Assembly: GCF_001649575.2 (NCBI RefSeq)
Contig: NC_051452.1
Span: 9,561,585-9,625,584 of the forward strand
Source of the DNA: Kryptolebias marmoratus
Lineage: Eukaryota; Chordata; Actinopteri; Cyprinodontiformes; Rivulidae
Direction of reading: 5' to 3'
DNA: 64,000 nucleotides
The notes under the pieces were generated by a model. That model did no database searches, had not been told where the DNA came from, and saw only the letters and a list, made by a program, of their open reading frames with translations. A program made the position numbers and the translations under genes. How positions within the stretch are numbered: the stretch's first letter is position 1; the number at the start of each line of letters is the position of its first letter. Positions 33,539-45,344 of the stretch are shown here, piece by piece.

Positions 33539-34865
33539 CAGTTGCACTCAAAAGTTTACAAACATGCATCATGGATGTGAATGTCATTATTTTTTAATGG
33601 TCAATTTATACATAATACAACATTAATGGTTTTTAAAAATAAGAATTGGGTGCAGGAGACTACATTCATTGTGGATTTTCTCTAATTTACACAGGATGAG
33701 CATTATATAGACAGGCTCAAATATATCTTTACCACACCCAGTAATGTTTGGTTAAATTTCAATTTGCAAGTTGTGGCTTGATCACAATTTATTTGCAGCC
33801 ATCGACAAGCTTCTGCTTGAATTCTATCTGATTTTTACCACTTTTTTCTTTCTTTTTTTTTTTTTACAAAATTGCTGGAAATTATTTAAATTGATTGGAA
33901 TCCTGGTAGGGACCCAGCTTTTAGTCATAGTCTACAAATTTTCAGTAGGGCTGAGGCTTTAGGAAGGCCATCCCAGAAGCCTAATGTTAGTCTGATTTAT
34001 CCATTTAGAAATCGGCTTTGATGTTTTGGGGATCATTGTCATGTTGGAACACCTGTGTCTAAGTTTCAACTGTTCATCTGCTGATAAGAAGTGAAGATTT
34101 TGGAAGTGGTCCTTTATTAAATCACCAGCACGTCTGATAGTTGGTATAGTTGGCTTTTAGTCTTGAAAGCATCAGCTTGACATCTCTAAATATGCTTCTT
34201 GTCATTGTGGCCAAATGCTTAACTTTGTCCCTGCGACCATGAAACTTTCGTCCAGAAAGAATTGGGCTTGTCCATGTGGGCAGCTGCAAATGTCACTCAA
34301 ACTTTTGGATCAGGAGCTTCTTTCTTGGTCTGTAAAAATGGCTTCGTTGCGGACAGTTCCTTTGGTGTTCGAGCAGTTTCCAGTTCATTTCAGGCTTGGG
34401 CCTTAGTGGTTCCTGGATTGTTCCTGAACATCCTAACCAATTCCCTTTCATCTGAGAGTAACAAATGAGTATTGCTCAATCCAATTAGTGCTGTCAAACA
34501 AATCCTTTTTATAGTGGCAAAGAGATACTCACAAGTTATTAGGGCTTGGCATTGTTAATCAATCTGGATTCTGCTGCATCTCTTTTTTTTTTTTTTAGAT
34601 TTAGGTCAATGCATGTGTATATATTTGAGGCTGTATGTAGAATTCCAATGTCATGTGCATTAGAGAAAATCTGCAATGAATTTAAACTTGTGCACCAAGT
34701 TCTTGCTTTTAAGTCATTGAAGTTATATGTTGTAAAGTCAACCCACCCCTGAAAAGAAATGATTCAAATAAATCATATAAATAATCTCATAAAATAAATC
34801 ATTAAAAATCCAAAAGTAAAAGCATTCATGCCCATGATGCTTTTATGGAAACATTTGACTCTGTC
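33539..34865 (-). mobile_element. Tc1-like transposon, family 1 (about 1.3 kb, decayed)
   Basis: The left end CAGTTGCACTCAAAAGTTTA begins straight after a TA dinucleotide (33537-33538), the Tc1 target. The right end, 'cattcatgcccatgatgctt' then 'ggaaacatttgactctg' at about 34824-34864, is its degenerate inverse. Total length is close to the 1.2-1.7 kb usual for the group. The ends and interior differ from the two Tc1 copies at 36.4 and 54 kb, so this is a separate family. A poly-T run lies at 34582-34597. Confidence 0.8.
33700..34480 (-). pseudogene. Tc1-like transposase, broken
   Basis: A DDE-type transposase for cut-and-paste of its own element is read right to left. The clearest remnant is on the minus strand at about 34029-34053, where VFQHDNDP is encoded, the 'DNDP' block around the second catalytic aspartate in Tc1 proteins. 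Downstream, at about 33950-34005, the block that normally reads 'LGWPSLSPDLNP' is recognisable but shifted and interrupted. No continuous frame over 60 codons survives on this strand in the region, so the gene is dead. The plus-strand frames at 34215-34468 are antisense shadows of it. Confidence 0.7.
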
Positions 34866-36359
34866 CATTCAAAGTTGTTTTAACCATCAAACTGAAACTA
34901 CATGAAGAGATATTGTCTTAATTTCACTTTGATGGGTTGTGGCTACACTTTGAGCTTCTTGAGTGGACTGACAGGACTCCTTATTCTAGTTTCTTATTAA
35001 TCAAACGGACTCCGAAACCCAAAACATGCCGTTCATGTGTAATCCTTCATGCCATTTACTCTGCAGGAGAGCAGAAATGGGTGCCTGCAGGAAGAGAGAG
35101 CGACAGATCAGCACCCTGCTGGTAATCAATCCCTTCAAGCACACGGGACGCCATTAGTGCTGACTTTGATTTTCTTTGAGCCTCCATCAGCTCTGAGCGG
35201 GAAAAAAAAAGTTATTTTTAACTGCCTTCACTTAGATGTGCACAAATCATTACTGCTGCCACTTGTGTTGTGTTGTAATGTTGCAACAGCATCAGCAAAA
35301 ACATAATTTTTGTAGATGTGTTTCAAGGAAAACGTCAAGGCTGTGTAATCGGCTCAGCTTATTTGATTTGACTCATCTTTTCTGTGTCTCTCTGCTCCTC
35401 CTGCCAAAACCAAAAGTCACTCTGATTACCATAATTGTACAAATCTGACAAGATGTTTAATCAAGATCAAACAGAGAAGAGATTAGTGTTTTCATTCAGA
35501 TGCTAGTCTTCTGCTCCTCATGTGGGGATGCATTTCACGGCAGAGGTAATCCATGGAAAATGGCTGTTGCCGAGCTGTTTAACGCTGGAGATGAGAAGTC
35601 CTCCACATGCACCCGTTTAAACACTTAGACTCATTGTGTATGCAAAGTATACTCAAAAAAACAATCTCTCTGTACGCGATGAAAGAAAGACGGGAAATTT
35701 TTAAAGTGAAGATTAGCAGAGGGATGACGAAGGTGATGAACAGACCTTCATTAGCATTAAAGCTCTTGTTTGAATCTTTAATTACAATGTAAGTCTCTGT
35801 GTTTGCTAAGCTCGTAACTTTTAAATGGACTCTGGCAGACGAGTCCTGCAGAGCTCTTTATGTTGTTCAGCGCAACTTTATATGAACGCAATAAATATCA
35901 CGGACAGCCGCGCCTCGCTCTTAAGCAGTGAAACGCATCCCTTTAATCATTTTTATTTTATGAGATTTATTTCATTGGTCTTATCATAAAACGCCACAAA
36001 GATATGCAGCATTTATTTTTGAAATGACAGGGCCCTACTGGTGTTGATAAACATGAAAGCCACCAGTAAAAGTTGGGGCAACATGCAACAAAAGTGGCTG
36101 TAAATATGACTTATCTATCAGTGTCATAAGGCACAATGATGTCTTTTGTTTAAACTCGTACAGCTACAGATGTTTTTTTGAATTTCAACTGATTTGTCTT
36201 TTTAATCTAACATCAACTACATTCACGGGAAAAAGACAGCCTGTCTTTAAGTTTTAGGGTTTTATGTATTGAGACATAATATAAATGATCTGGTGTTTAC
36301 CAAGTTTTAATATCTAACCTCAATAGTACAAATACACAACAGATGTCTTTATTTTTTTT
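34866..36359. other. Non-coding stretch, possible conserved block at 35790-35960
   Basis: No gene was found. The sequence at about 35790-35960 is complex, moderately GC-rich and repeat-free ('gacagccgcgcctcgctctt'), and is a candidate for a conservation test. Confidence 0.35.
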
Positions 36360-37445
36360 GACAAAAGTAGCAGCCAGGTGCTGCTCATCAAATGTATTAA
36401 CTGACCATCATCAGTGTGACAACCTCTATGAAAGCAGGAGTTTTGCTGGTTTTCTTGTCTACAGGTGTGTTAGAACACAATTCTGAGATAGAGCGACTTT
36501 AGCAATGACTTTAGAGAAGCAACTGTTGCTGCCCATCAAACTGGGAAGGGTTAAAAGACTATTTTTGAACAACTTGAAGTCCATCATGAGATGCAGATTA
36601 AGATGCAGGTCAAGTGGAAACATTAAAGGCTGTTGCCAATCTTCCAAGAAGTGGATGGCCATCAAATTGACCCTGAGGTGAAACTGTGCAATACTCGGAG
36701 ATAAAGCCAGTAGTTCCATCTCAGACTGAGTTGGGTAAATAAATGTTAGGAAAAAAAAAAAAAAACTGAACACGTAGGTTTGTTTGGAAGGGTTGGCAAG
36801 AGAAACATGGACACAACTTAAGTTTGTAAAGTTGGATCTGAACAAACACAAGAGTGGAACAGTGTCCTTTAGGCAGATGGGACCAAAGTACAGATGTGTA
36901 CCCATAATGCACAGCAACATGTTTGGAGAAGATCAAACTATGCATCAATACAAATGCCTCATGCTATTATGCACAGTAATGGAGGCCTTCTTTTGCAGCC
37001 ACGGAAGCTGGGAATCTTGTTGTCATTGAGTCAATTATGAACTCCTCTGTAGACCGAAGCATTCTAGAGTCAAATGTGAGACCATCTGTCCGACAGCTAA
37101 AGCTTGGACCAAACTGGGTCATGATGCAACAGGACAGTGATCCAAAACACAGCAACGGACTGGGTGAAAAAGAAAAGAATCAAGATGATGCAATGGTCCA
37201 GTTAAAGTCTCGATCTCAACCTGACTGAAATGCTGTGGTGGGACCTTTAAGAGAGCTGTGCAGAGCTCAATGAACTGAATCAACATTGTAAAGATGGTGG
37301 AGTACGTTGTGTGTTTTTGTACACTTTACTTTAGATTTGAATACCTTAAGATCCTTGTAGAGACCAAATCAGTTTTATGTCCCTATTCGTGAAACCCTAG
37401 AATTGGAAAAAGGGTGGTCTTTTTTTTTTTTTTTTCATACGACTG
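36360..37445 (+). mobile_element. Tc1-like transposon, family 2, copy 1 (5'-truncated)
   Basis: The copy begins within the family at 'aaaagtagcagccaggtgct' (36363). It has lost the first ~200 bases that the sister copy at 54 kb retains. It ends 'catacgactg' at 37436-37445 followed by the TA target. The last ~170 bases ('gtgtgtttttgtacacttta' onward) correspond to the opposite end of the sister copy, showing terminal inverted repeats of about 170-200 bp. Poly-A (36751-36765) and poly-T (37420-37435) runs mark later slippage. The element is non-functional. Confidence 0.85.
36470..37270 (+). pseudogene. Tc1-like transposase, broken
   Basis: This is the DDE transposase of the host element. The N-terminal helix-turn-helix part is still readable ('ctttagagaagcaactgttg', 'gcccatcaaactgggaaggg'). 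In the catalytic core an open 63-codon stretch from 37037 reads MNSSVDRSILESNVRPSV and then QQDSDPKHSNG. The 'QDNDPKH' block around the second catalytic Asp is thus preserved, with N changed to S. There is an extra codon-sized insertion before it, and frameshifts lie in the first half. The C-terminal portion after 'ctcaatgaactgaatcaac' is deleted. The minus-strand 153-codon frame at 36459-36920 is an antisense shadow. Confidence 0.85.
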
Positions 37446-38090
37446 TAAAACTTTTCAACCTAAAAGTTGCTGAAGGTAAAATTTGAGTTTCTGCCAGCAG
37501 AGCTTTTTGTTGCCTTCTTCATTGGTCCTCACCTTCCTCTTTTATTGCAACTTCATCTCAATATTTTAAGTTTTATTGCTGCTGAGGAAAATACATCACG
37601 CTGAGTAAATAATAAGTTCCAAGCGGAGGCACTTAACACCCATTCCGACAAACTCCACACAGAAGAAGGAAAAGGCTTTTCAACAAGGCAACGTGCCCTA
37701 GTATTTAGTAAAGCAGTGGCTAAGAAAACACATTGAAAGTCCTTGAAAGAGGAACATGGGCATCAGATTTTCATCATACTTGGTTTATAGTTGAAAAGGC
37801 ATTCTTTTACAGTAGAAATTGTCAAATTTTGTTCTTGCTGAAACCCCTTTCATTGCATTTTTCCCTACAACTCAAGTTATTTACTTTGAAAAGCTAATAC
37901 AGAGATCCTCTCTTATTCAGACTTGACCTCCACCTCTTTCCTTTCTGTCTATCCCATCTGCAAACACAGACACAAACCCTTGGCATGCCTCGTTCCCCTC
38001 CTCTTCCCCACCCTCCCATCCGCCTGCTGGAGAGCTGCTACAGCAGGGTGAAGTGTCGGAGTCAAACACGGCACTAACCTTGGCCCGCTC
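37446..38090. other. Non-coding stretch, nothing recognised
   Basis: No gene or repeat was supported. Confidence 0.4.
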
Positions 38091-38480
38091 AAGGGTAGGT
38101 GCTCACGCTCAGCCGAGCTTGAGAAGCTTCATGTGGTCGCCAGGGATAATTGCCCCCAATGCTCCAAACCATCTACCACCTCTGAGCCTTCATCTGGCCC
38201 TTCTCTTCCTCTCCATCTCGTCATTAGCATATTCTAAAACGGGCACAGTTCAAAGATGCAAATGCAGCAGAGTGCAGCATGCATATTTATTTGTCTACTG
38301 ATGCCAGGGCCAAGCTGATTGGTGGGGGGAAAGTTTGAGTGCTGACCCTGGAGAAGTGTTCAATTTTTATATTAACCCAGAGACGCTCATGTAAACGGTG
38401 CTGTGTTGAGAGGGGGATGCCCTCTGCATGTGATTTTTGACCCCAATTACCTATTCGTGTTCGCACTTCACACGAGGTCA
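38091..38480. promoter_or_regulatory. Candidate conserved non-coding element with octamer
   Basis: Repeat-free complex sequence contains a perfect octamer ATGCAAAT at 38256-38263 and an inverted CCAAT box (GATTGG) at 38317-38322. It also has balanced base composition. Only short motifs support it. Confidence 0.2.
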
Positions 38481-40559
38481 CTTGCATGTTTGGCGGCATC
38501 GCTGAAAGATGTTAGATGAAATTGCTCGCCACCCTGTCAACAACAGTTTTAGCAAATTAGAAAGTCTGTTTTGCATGTGTTTCTTAAATCGGTTGTGTTG
38601 AGCGGAATTTAAATCTATGTGTTAAGGTCATAAAAATTTAATAGCTTGATCTTGTTGGCTTAAATGTTTATTTCATTCATTTTCCATGGGAGTTGAATAC
38701 CCCCACAACTTGAATAAACAAACAGTTTTTAAACATAAGCAGATCAAAACAACTTACCTAATTTAAAAATATATAGACAGCCAGATTCAGGAATTACAAT
38801 TTAATCTTGATGGTTATGAGTTCCTGACCTTAGTGCAGTGCATATATTGTTGTGGTGCTTTTTGTTTGCCAAGTCTGATCTGAAAATATGAAGAATTACT
38901 TAATGTAACAATGAGACCAGTGGTTGTTTTGCCTCTGAAAAGATGGTGCACTAAATACTTCACACTTTATCTGTTGACTTCTAACATAAACAGAAACACA
39001 CACAAATTTGCACGTGTCTCTCAGAATGAGAAACTGAGGAGAACAGGGCTAGGCCTGAGTGAGTCGACATCTGTGCTCTTCACACGTTCAGCATTTTCAG
39101 CCTTCATTAGAAATTGTTCCGCTGGCCCAACAGAACCACCTCAGATCACTCAAATAGAGACCAAAACAGCATCATAGAGACACAAACAATAAACTGGTAA
39201 CAACTGTGTGGCAAGCTCATAGAGGAAAAATAGTGTTCTTCCAAAAAAACCAAAAATATCTTGCATTACCTGCCTCAGTTAGGCAACTGTTGTTTCTAAC
39301 TGAATAACGGCTCACAACCCAACAGAGTAATCACTGTGATTCACTGCAGTGTTCAGCGTTAAACACACTCAGTTTACTTTCACAGCACTGTACGAGCAGT
39401 TCTGCTCTGGGTTACTTCATACTTACTTCTGTTTCACAGGTCAATGAAATCCTGAATCAGCTGGCTTTTGATTGATAACATGACAGCTGCACTGAGTGTC
39501 CCTGGTATTCCAAGAAAAGGCTTTAATCCTCTTAAAAGTGAAAAAGTTCCTGTTTGACTCTAAAGTTGTCACAGTTGTTAAGATTTTTAGCAGCTAAAGG
39601 TGTGATTTCCAATTCCAGCTTCACAGAGCTGAGATCCATCCCAACTATTGTTCCATTGTTTTATAATCTAATCCAAAAGATGTTTCACATTTTCACAGCA
39701 GAGCCGTCCCCCAGCCGAACCATGCTAACCATCGACAAGTTCTTCTCAGCGAATCACGGCGCATTTTACAGCTGGCGCTAAGTGTTTTTCTCCAAGTTGA
39801 GAGTTTTGAATTCATTTCTTCTGCTTCTCAAAGCTCAACTTTGTCCTGCTGTTAAAAAGCCAACTGTCAGAAAGGTTAGACGAGTAACAAATCAATTCTT
39901 GAAATGCAAAATGACAGCTTAGTGGCGCAGAGTCAGCCGAGCCCTACTTATTAAGATTTTGTGTTATTAACAGAAAATAGATACCCACTTTGAGCTTTCG
40001 CATTTTGTATTTTTCCAAACACATAAACGTTGCAGTGGCAAAGTGAAGCTTCCCCCAAATTCAACCCATTGAAATATAAACACTTTTTTATTTCTTGAGC
40101 ACCTTTAATAATGTTTCAAAATGCTTTGCAACAATTCTGTAGTTTAGACCAGATAAATGACACTTTATTTGCCTGACAATGGGGAATTTCAGATGTCATC
40201 GGCAATTACTGAATGATTACAAGAACTGTAGCTGCACAGGTCCAATGAAATAATGGCCAGGAATCATACAGGTGTCTTTCGAAGCTTTTATTTTCTTTTC
40301 TTTCAACACTGTAAAAACTATAAAATAAACAACATGTTGCTAAAGTATAACATATTATAGTTCTCTTTAAGAACCTTCTGCTAATATCTACCCATAAACA
40401 GTCTCTATTACCATTAATGCATGAAAATACAGTGAAATGAAATAACGTTCACAGAAAATGGCTATATTGAACTCCTGTAGATGTACAAAATAAAACCGTA
40501 AAATCAAAAATGAACAGTTATCATGTGTGCCTCTTGGACCCCATGCAGAATAGGTTCTT
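38481..40559. other. Non-coding stretch, nothing recognised
   Basis: Plus-strand frames at 38911-39177 and 39554-39781 show no domain. No transposon end was found until 40563. Confidence 0.4.
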
Positions 40560-40725
40560 TTAAGCCTCTTTTACATGGGCCCTAATTCAGAAGTCCGGCT
40601 CTACTCCGCTCGGCTCGGCTTGATAAAGAATGCATCACGTTTACACTGGCCAGTTTGGTCTGTAGCAGAGGAATGCCTCCTCGTGTTACGGGGGGCGGGG
40701 CTGCGGCACGGAAGTTTAGCGCAAG

Positions 40726-40953
40726 TTGTGTAAGAAACGTTGGCCCTGTGTTGTTGCTGTGCCCTGTGTTGTTGCTGTTTTTAAACTTATGGGGAGTCTC
40801 CTGAGACTTCAGGAAGAGAGGTGCGGTGGAAGAAATGCTCTGGATGCCGTGATTGTTGCGCAGAGTAGGACAGCTGTTATCCGCCGGAGGTTTCAGGCTT
40901 TACAGCGCCTTCAGCTGGGGGACAGACAGCATAAATGTTGCAGGGTAAGCTAA
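40726..40953 (+). pseudogene. Possible remnant of a Harbinger-type transposase 5' exon
   Basis: A 75-codon frame lies inside the element. Its second half (LQEERCGG ... VIVAQSRTAVIRRRFQALQR) is arginine-rich and helical, resembling in style the N-terminal leader of fish HARBI1-like transposases. It ends 'cattgcagGGTAAGC'-like: TGCAG at 40940-40944 is followed by GGTAAGC, so a splice donor (G|GTAAGC) near 40945 is plausible. No DDE motif is present because the rest of the gene is deleted. A perfect 18-bp tandem duplication (40743-40760, 40761-40778) adds a repeated CVVAV block. It could also be a chance GC-rich frame. Confidence 0.35.
40743..40778 (+). repeat. Perfect 18-bp tandem duplication
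   Basis: GCCCTGTGTTGTTGCTGT occurs twice in direct succession, in frame with the overlapping open stretch. It is probably a recent slippage event within the Harbinger-like element. Confidence 0.97.
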
Positions 40954-41195
40954 CGCTGTTGTTTATATTCCTACCTTCGCTCTTTTTGCTTGCATCTGGT
41001 CACACCCACGACCAATGAGTGAACAGGAGCTAAGCTTGCGCCACCTATGAAGCAGGGCCAGCCCGGCTGGCCCTACTCCAAAGCAGGGACCAAAGAAGCA
41101 GGGCCGGCCTCGACAAAATGCAGATGTAAACGTGCGCAAAGCGAGCCAAGTAGAGTGGAGCCAGGACCTTTAGAGCCCGTGTAAAAGGAGCATTA

Positions 41196-44035
41196 GTGTC
41201 CACTCGTTCTTTCTGTCGGTCCATCAGGGTAAAAAAACAAAAACATAATGCAACTGTGATGCATTCAAAGGAACTGTGGTCAATAGGAAATCACATTACC
41301 AACAGCTTTTTCAAGTAAATATTTTTGTATGCATTTTCTCCATACATACATCAGCTTTACATCTAATTTTATTAACCTTTCTGTTATAATATTTTAACAA
41401 CTTAATTCTTTATTCATTAATTGTGAGCACACAGTAATATCTTTCAAAAAATGTCTCTTAGACAGTTACAAGAATACAACACTAAGATGTGTGATAAATA
41501 TATCAAACAATGCCAAAGGTTTTCCTAAATATGAAAGCTTTTAGGAACAATTTAGCAAAAGTTTGGTACTTTGTGTGCCTGACTTCACCGAGCAGCATTT
41601 TCTATGGAAAAATGGATTTTAATGTCACAAACTGACCAGGAAATGGTTAGCAGTCCATTGATTTCGACACAATGGTAGTTGGTCTGGGGTGGATATAGGT
41701 ATGAAGATAATTAGGGCTTTAAATATAAGGAAGGAGATTTTAAAATATGAATTATAAGAGGAAATCAAAGAGAGGTGAATTATTTTTCTCCTGATTGATA
41801 CAGTGGGAAATCCGTTAATGATACCTGAATATTCTGTGTTCAGGTAATCAAGGTGAAAGAAAACAAACTGTTTTTTTTTTTTTTTAAGTGGCTGTTAAAG
41901 GAAATGACCTAATTTTTTTACAACATATAATTTGAACTGAGGCAGCAGCAGCTTGCAGAAAGCACCTCAGCAGGAAAATATGTTTAATTTTGATCTGCCA
42001 TCCAATCACTCTGGGAATTAACGGTAATTACGAACAACTGGCATGGCCGCCATTTTGTCACTTTAGCTGCTGGAGGCCACAGTCAGAGTCTGTCGAAACA
42101 AGAGGCTGAATGTTTCAAACACTTGTCTTTGTTGATGATAAATAGCGTCTGGGTCTTTGCAGTGCTGTTGTTTATATTGTTTCTCTTTTTAATTGTTTTC
42201 TGCATTTTTGGCGTCAGTCAATTACAACAAGTGTTGTCAAAACACGTAAATACATTGAGTTTGATTTTTCTTTTGTTGTAGTCGCTTGGGCTTCAAGGTC
42301 ACAATACTTTTCATATGTTTTTGTGTTCCCTTCAGTTTGACATGAAAGGAAGCAAAGTTTTATGACGGCAGCAGCGGGCGAACAAAATGGTGCAACAACT
42401 CATTCGGAGTTTGATGAAGAGGGCGGTTGGCATTCTGAAAACAAACTTAGCCGACTGACTCCGCAGAGCAGTTCTAACATTCATCTGCTTCTCGGCGAAG
42501 CGTTTCATTCTGCTGCTGTCAAGTGAGTGATCTGGTTCTGGTTCGCTCCGGTGACAGCGAGCCTTTGTCTGCCGCGAGACAAAGCACAGGGCGACACCCG
42601 CCACACGGACACACTCAAAGGAAGATTGGACTTGAATGGGGCTGAATTAGTTGAAAAGTTTCTGGACAGACTCGGTTTCTTTTCTGCCGCTATTCAAGAA
42701 AAATGAAAGTGGCCCCAGAATGTAGACATTTAATGAGGAGATGGTCTCGTCTAATACACCTTTACATAAGTGCAGGATAATAGAGATGTAGTAGTTTGCT
42801 CTGTCACCATCAAGCACCCGGTAGATAAAAGCAACAGAGCATGAAACAGCAGGACACTGCTCTAAGCATGAACAATGATAAAGATTTTATTATATTTTGT
42901 TAAGCAAGATCTGACTAGTAAAGGATGAAAAGAGGGAAGCAGGCTGAGGGCAGAGATGGTAAATTTCTCTTGTAAAAATGTTCATTATGTATTTATAATG
43001 AAGGCAGTAATGTATTCCTGGTCAAAACCATTAAAAAATAGTTTCAATTTTCCAAAAGGGATGGTTCAGATCTATTGAAGTGAGGTTATGTAGAAAGTTA
43101 TTTAACAATATTGTATCTGTTTTAGATGACTCTTTGAACAATCTCTGTTTGGAGAATTGGTTTAATCCTTACTAGATTAATGAGCTAACAGCTAAAGTAT
43201 TTGAGCAACAGAAATAAAGCAACTTCATTTAGTCGACTAAACCGGTTACATTTAATGAAGCTGATTGTCTCCAGTTTCCATTTTTCAAAAAAGTAAAAAC
43301 AACAGCTCCCTGGGAACAAAAATCCAAAGCAGATGATTTCTTGTTCTAGGAGTTTGTAACATTCCCAACAACTTCCACAGTCGTAAATGTTGAGCTGCTT
43401 CTCAGATACGATGTGGAAAAATAATTCCACGCAGCATGAAGGTTTTTTTGGGTTGTGAAAGCGCCATGCAAGACTTCAGTTCAGGCTGAACTGGAGCAAC
43501 CTGGAGCGAAGGGTTTCTGTCTACCAAACGTTACACAGTCAGAAAGGGCAAGAAGAATGCTGTCAGGCACTGTCTTTCAGTTAAAAAAAAACAAAAAAAT
43601 TGTTGCGTGGAGAGGAAACTGATGTAGAGGTTATTGGAAATGTGCCGCATCAGTTGGCTGGTAGGTGAGAAAATAGCATCTCGTAAAGTAAAATATCTTA
43701 GTTCTATTGTGATTTGAGAAAACTTTCCTGCATTTCGTACTAGAGGCACTGGATGCACAAAAGGACAGATGATAGCTGAAGATTATTAAGACTGTTTTAT
43801 ACCCAAAGCATAACTAAAAAATTAATTAGCTTTTCAGCACCTAAAAGGACAAAATATTAGTGAAAAGGGGCAACGTTACACAGCAGTATTTGCATTGTGG
43901 GTTAAATTCCTGAATTTAAACATTTAGCAGTAAGCAGGTGTCAGAAACTACTGCTGTAAAAAGCTATAACAAACTTTTAGATGTTCTCACTTTTTTCAGT
44001 TAATTATTAACATCAAAACGATCATTTCTCAAAAG
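41196..44035. other. Non-coding stretch, with a CpG-containing block near 42.4-42.6 kb
   Basis: A block at about 42350-42610 is richer in CpG ('gcagcgggcg', 'tctgccgcgagacaaag') than its surroundings. It contains AAGTGAGT at 42520-42527, donor-like but with no matching acceptor. The minus frame across it (42332-42604) has no domain. A 17-base palindrome, CAGTTCAG-G-CTGAACTG, lies at 43477-43493. Confidence 0.35.
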
Positions 44036-44335
44036 AATCCATGTCGCCTGCTGCCTCAATGTTGTAAACACAGATTTCACAATCTTTTAGCGGCTGGAAT
44101 AAGTCTTGTGAATGACTCTCAGCTCCTCCCACACCAGATTTTAGCTCATTTTCTGTAAAACTGACTCAGTTACAGAAGTTTCTGTAATGCGTCCAAAGTA
44201 AATCAGTTGTAGATTTACATCTGTTGATTGTTTTCTATGTGTTTCAGTAAAGTATGTCCTTCAGTTCATGAAATATTTTGCTAACAGACAGATCCGAGTC
44301 AATCGACCTGTTATGGCGATGAGCAATAAATGGAG
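44036..44335 (+). repeat. Family A foldback repeat, copy 12
   Basis: It reads 'gtcgcctgctgcctcaatg', 'gaatgactctcagctcctcc', 'ctgtaaaactgactcagtta' and 'aaatcagttgtagatttaca'. It then reads 'tcatgaaatattttgctaac' and 'agacagatc', ending at 'atggcgatgagcaataaat'. The central 'gccatcttgaattgg' block is deleted. Confidence 0.85.
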
Positions 44336-45110
44336 CTGATGTGTCTAGAAACTATTAAAATGTTACTAAGACATTGTAGAATTGGATAAATTGTCCACAA
44401 TTTGAATACTTTGTTTCAAAGTTTAGTTTTTGTCTCACCCAAACTCAGATTCTGCAACTTTTTCCTCCCAGTTTTGATGACTTTCCCTTCCCCGATCGAT
44501 TTGTCAGTGAGGTGATTAAAGGGATTTTGACCATCACAGTTGACATTCACACTTTTCGCGTCAAGTGCCTCACATCGCACACTCGAACATGCACTTGCAG
44601 CAGTAACAGTTTAGCTTCTCAGCGAGACAAACAGTGTTTGCCTTCACAGGTTACCACTCACATCACTCCATCACCTGCAAAGACCATTTAATGATCAAGG
44701 ATTGGCAGTGCAGAGCCCGTCTCTATAATTATACGTGTTGAAAGCACTGCAGCTGCTTTTTCTTCTTATTTGACAAGAGCACCACTGACTAATTTCAGTA
44801 TCGCTGCAGTTTCAGTTGTGATGGTAGGTGGAACCTGTAAGTAGCTGTTAAAGAGGCTTTTTACCCACACTATATAGTTACATTAAAAGGGTTAAAGTAT
44901 ATAAGTGTTTTGAAAAGAGAGATGCATTTAAACTTTCGAAACAGGCAATCTGCACACATTTCTCTCATCTTATTGCTCAACAGTCTTTTGACAGCAGACA
45001 CACTCTTGCTTTAACTGCAGCTTCACGCTGTTTTTGACAATCGGCTCAGCAAACATACAACAGTTTTTGTAACAAATGCTACTTATTATGACAGAAAATC
45101 CCAAATGAAA
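44336..45110. other. Non-coding stretch, nothing recognised
   Basis: No gene or repeat was supported between two groups of family A copies. Confidence 0.4.
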
Positions 45111-45337
45111 CTAGCATTCCTTGACACTCGGCTCAGTATTTGTAAAAACTGACTGCGTTCTTCCTGTTTTTGGGTTTGCAAAGGTGGATTATCTGTGGTG
45201 ACAGATTTAAATTGGATTGACTCCAAAGATTAAACGGTTGTAGATGTATATTTGATGATTGCTTCCATCATTCATGAGATATTTTGCTAACAGACAGACC
45301 GTAAAGATCTTGAGCAATTTTAGTGCTCGAGTGTATA
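45111..45337 (+). repeat. Family A foldback repeat, copy 13 (first of a tandem pair)
   Basis: It begins 'ctagcattccttgacactcg', joining the left terminus directly to the 'ctcagct' core. It continues 'ggtggattatctgtggtgac', 'attgactccaaagattaaac' and 'gagatattttgctaacagac', and ends at 'agtgctcgag'. The usual ~150 bases between terminus and core are missing. Confidence 0.8.
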
Positions 45338-45344
45338 AATATAA

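Larger units (their letters stand above)
40563..41192 (+). mobile_element. PIF/Harbinger-like element, 630 bp, with TTA target duplication
   Basis: The ends AGCCTCTTTTACATGGGCCC (left) and, inverted, TGCTCCTTTTACACGGGCTC (right) are imperfect terminal inverted repeats. A second inverted block, 'ggctctactccgctcggct' near 40597 and its counterpart near 41143-41163, extends the match to about 80-90 bases. TTA flanks both sides (40560-40562 and 41193-41195), the 3-bp TWA duplication typical of PIF/Harbinger. GC content is well above the flanks and a GC box (GGGGCGGGGC) lies near 40692. At 630 bp it cannot hold a full transposase plus Myb-like gene, so it is a deletion derivative. Confidence 0.75.

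Noticed and set aside
36459..36920. 153-codon minus-strand frame
   Set aside because: It is antisense to the Tc1-like transposase remnant read on the plus strand.
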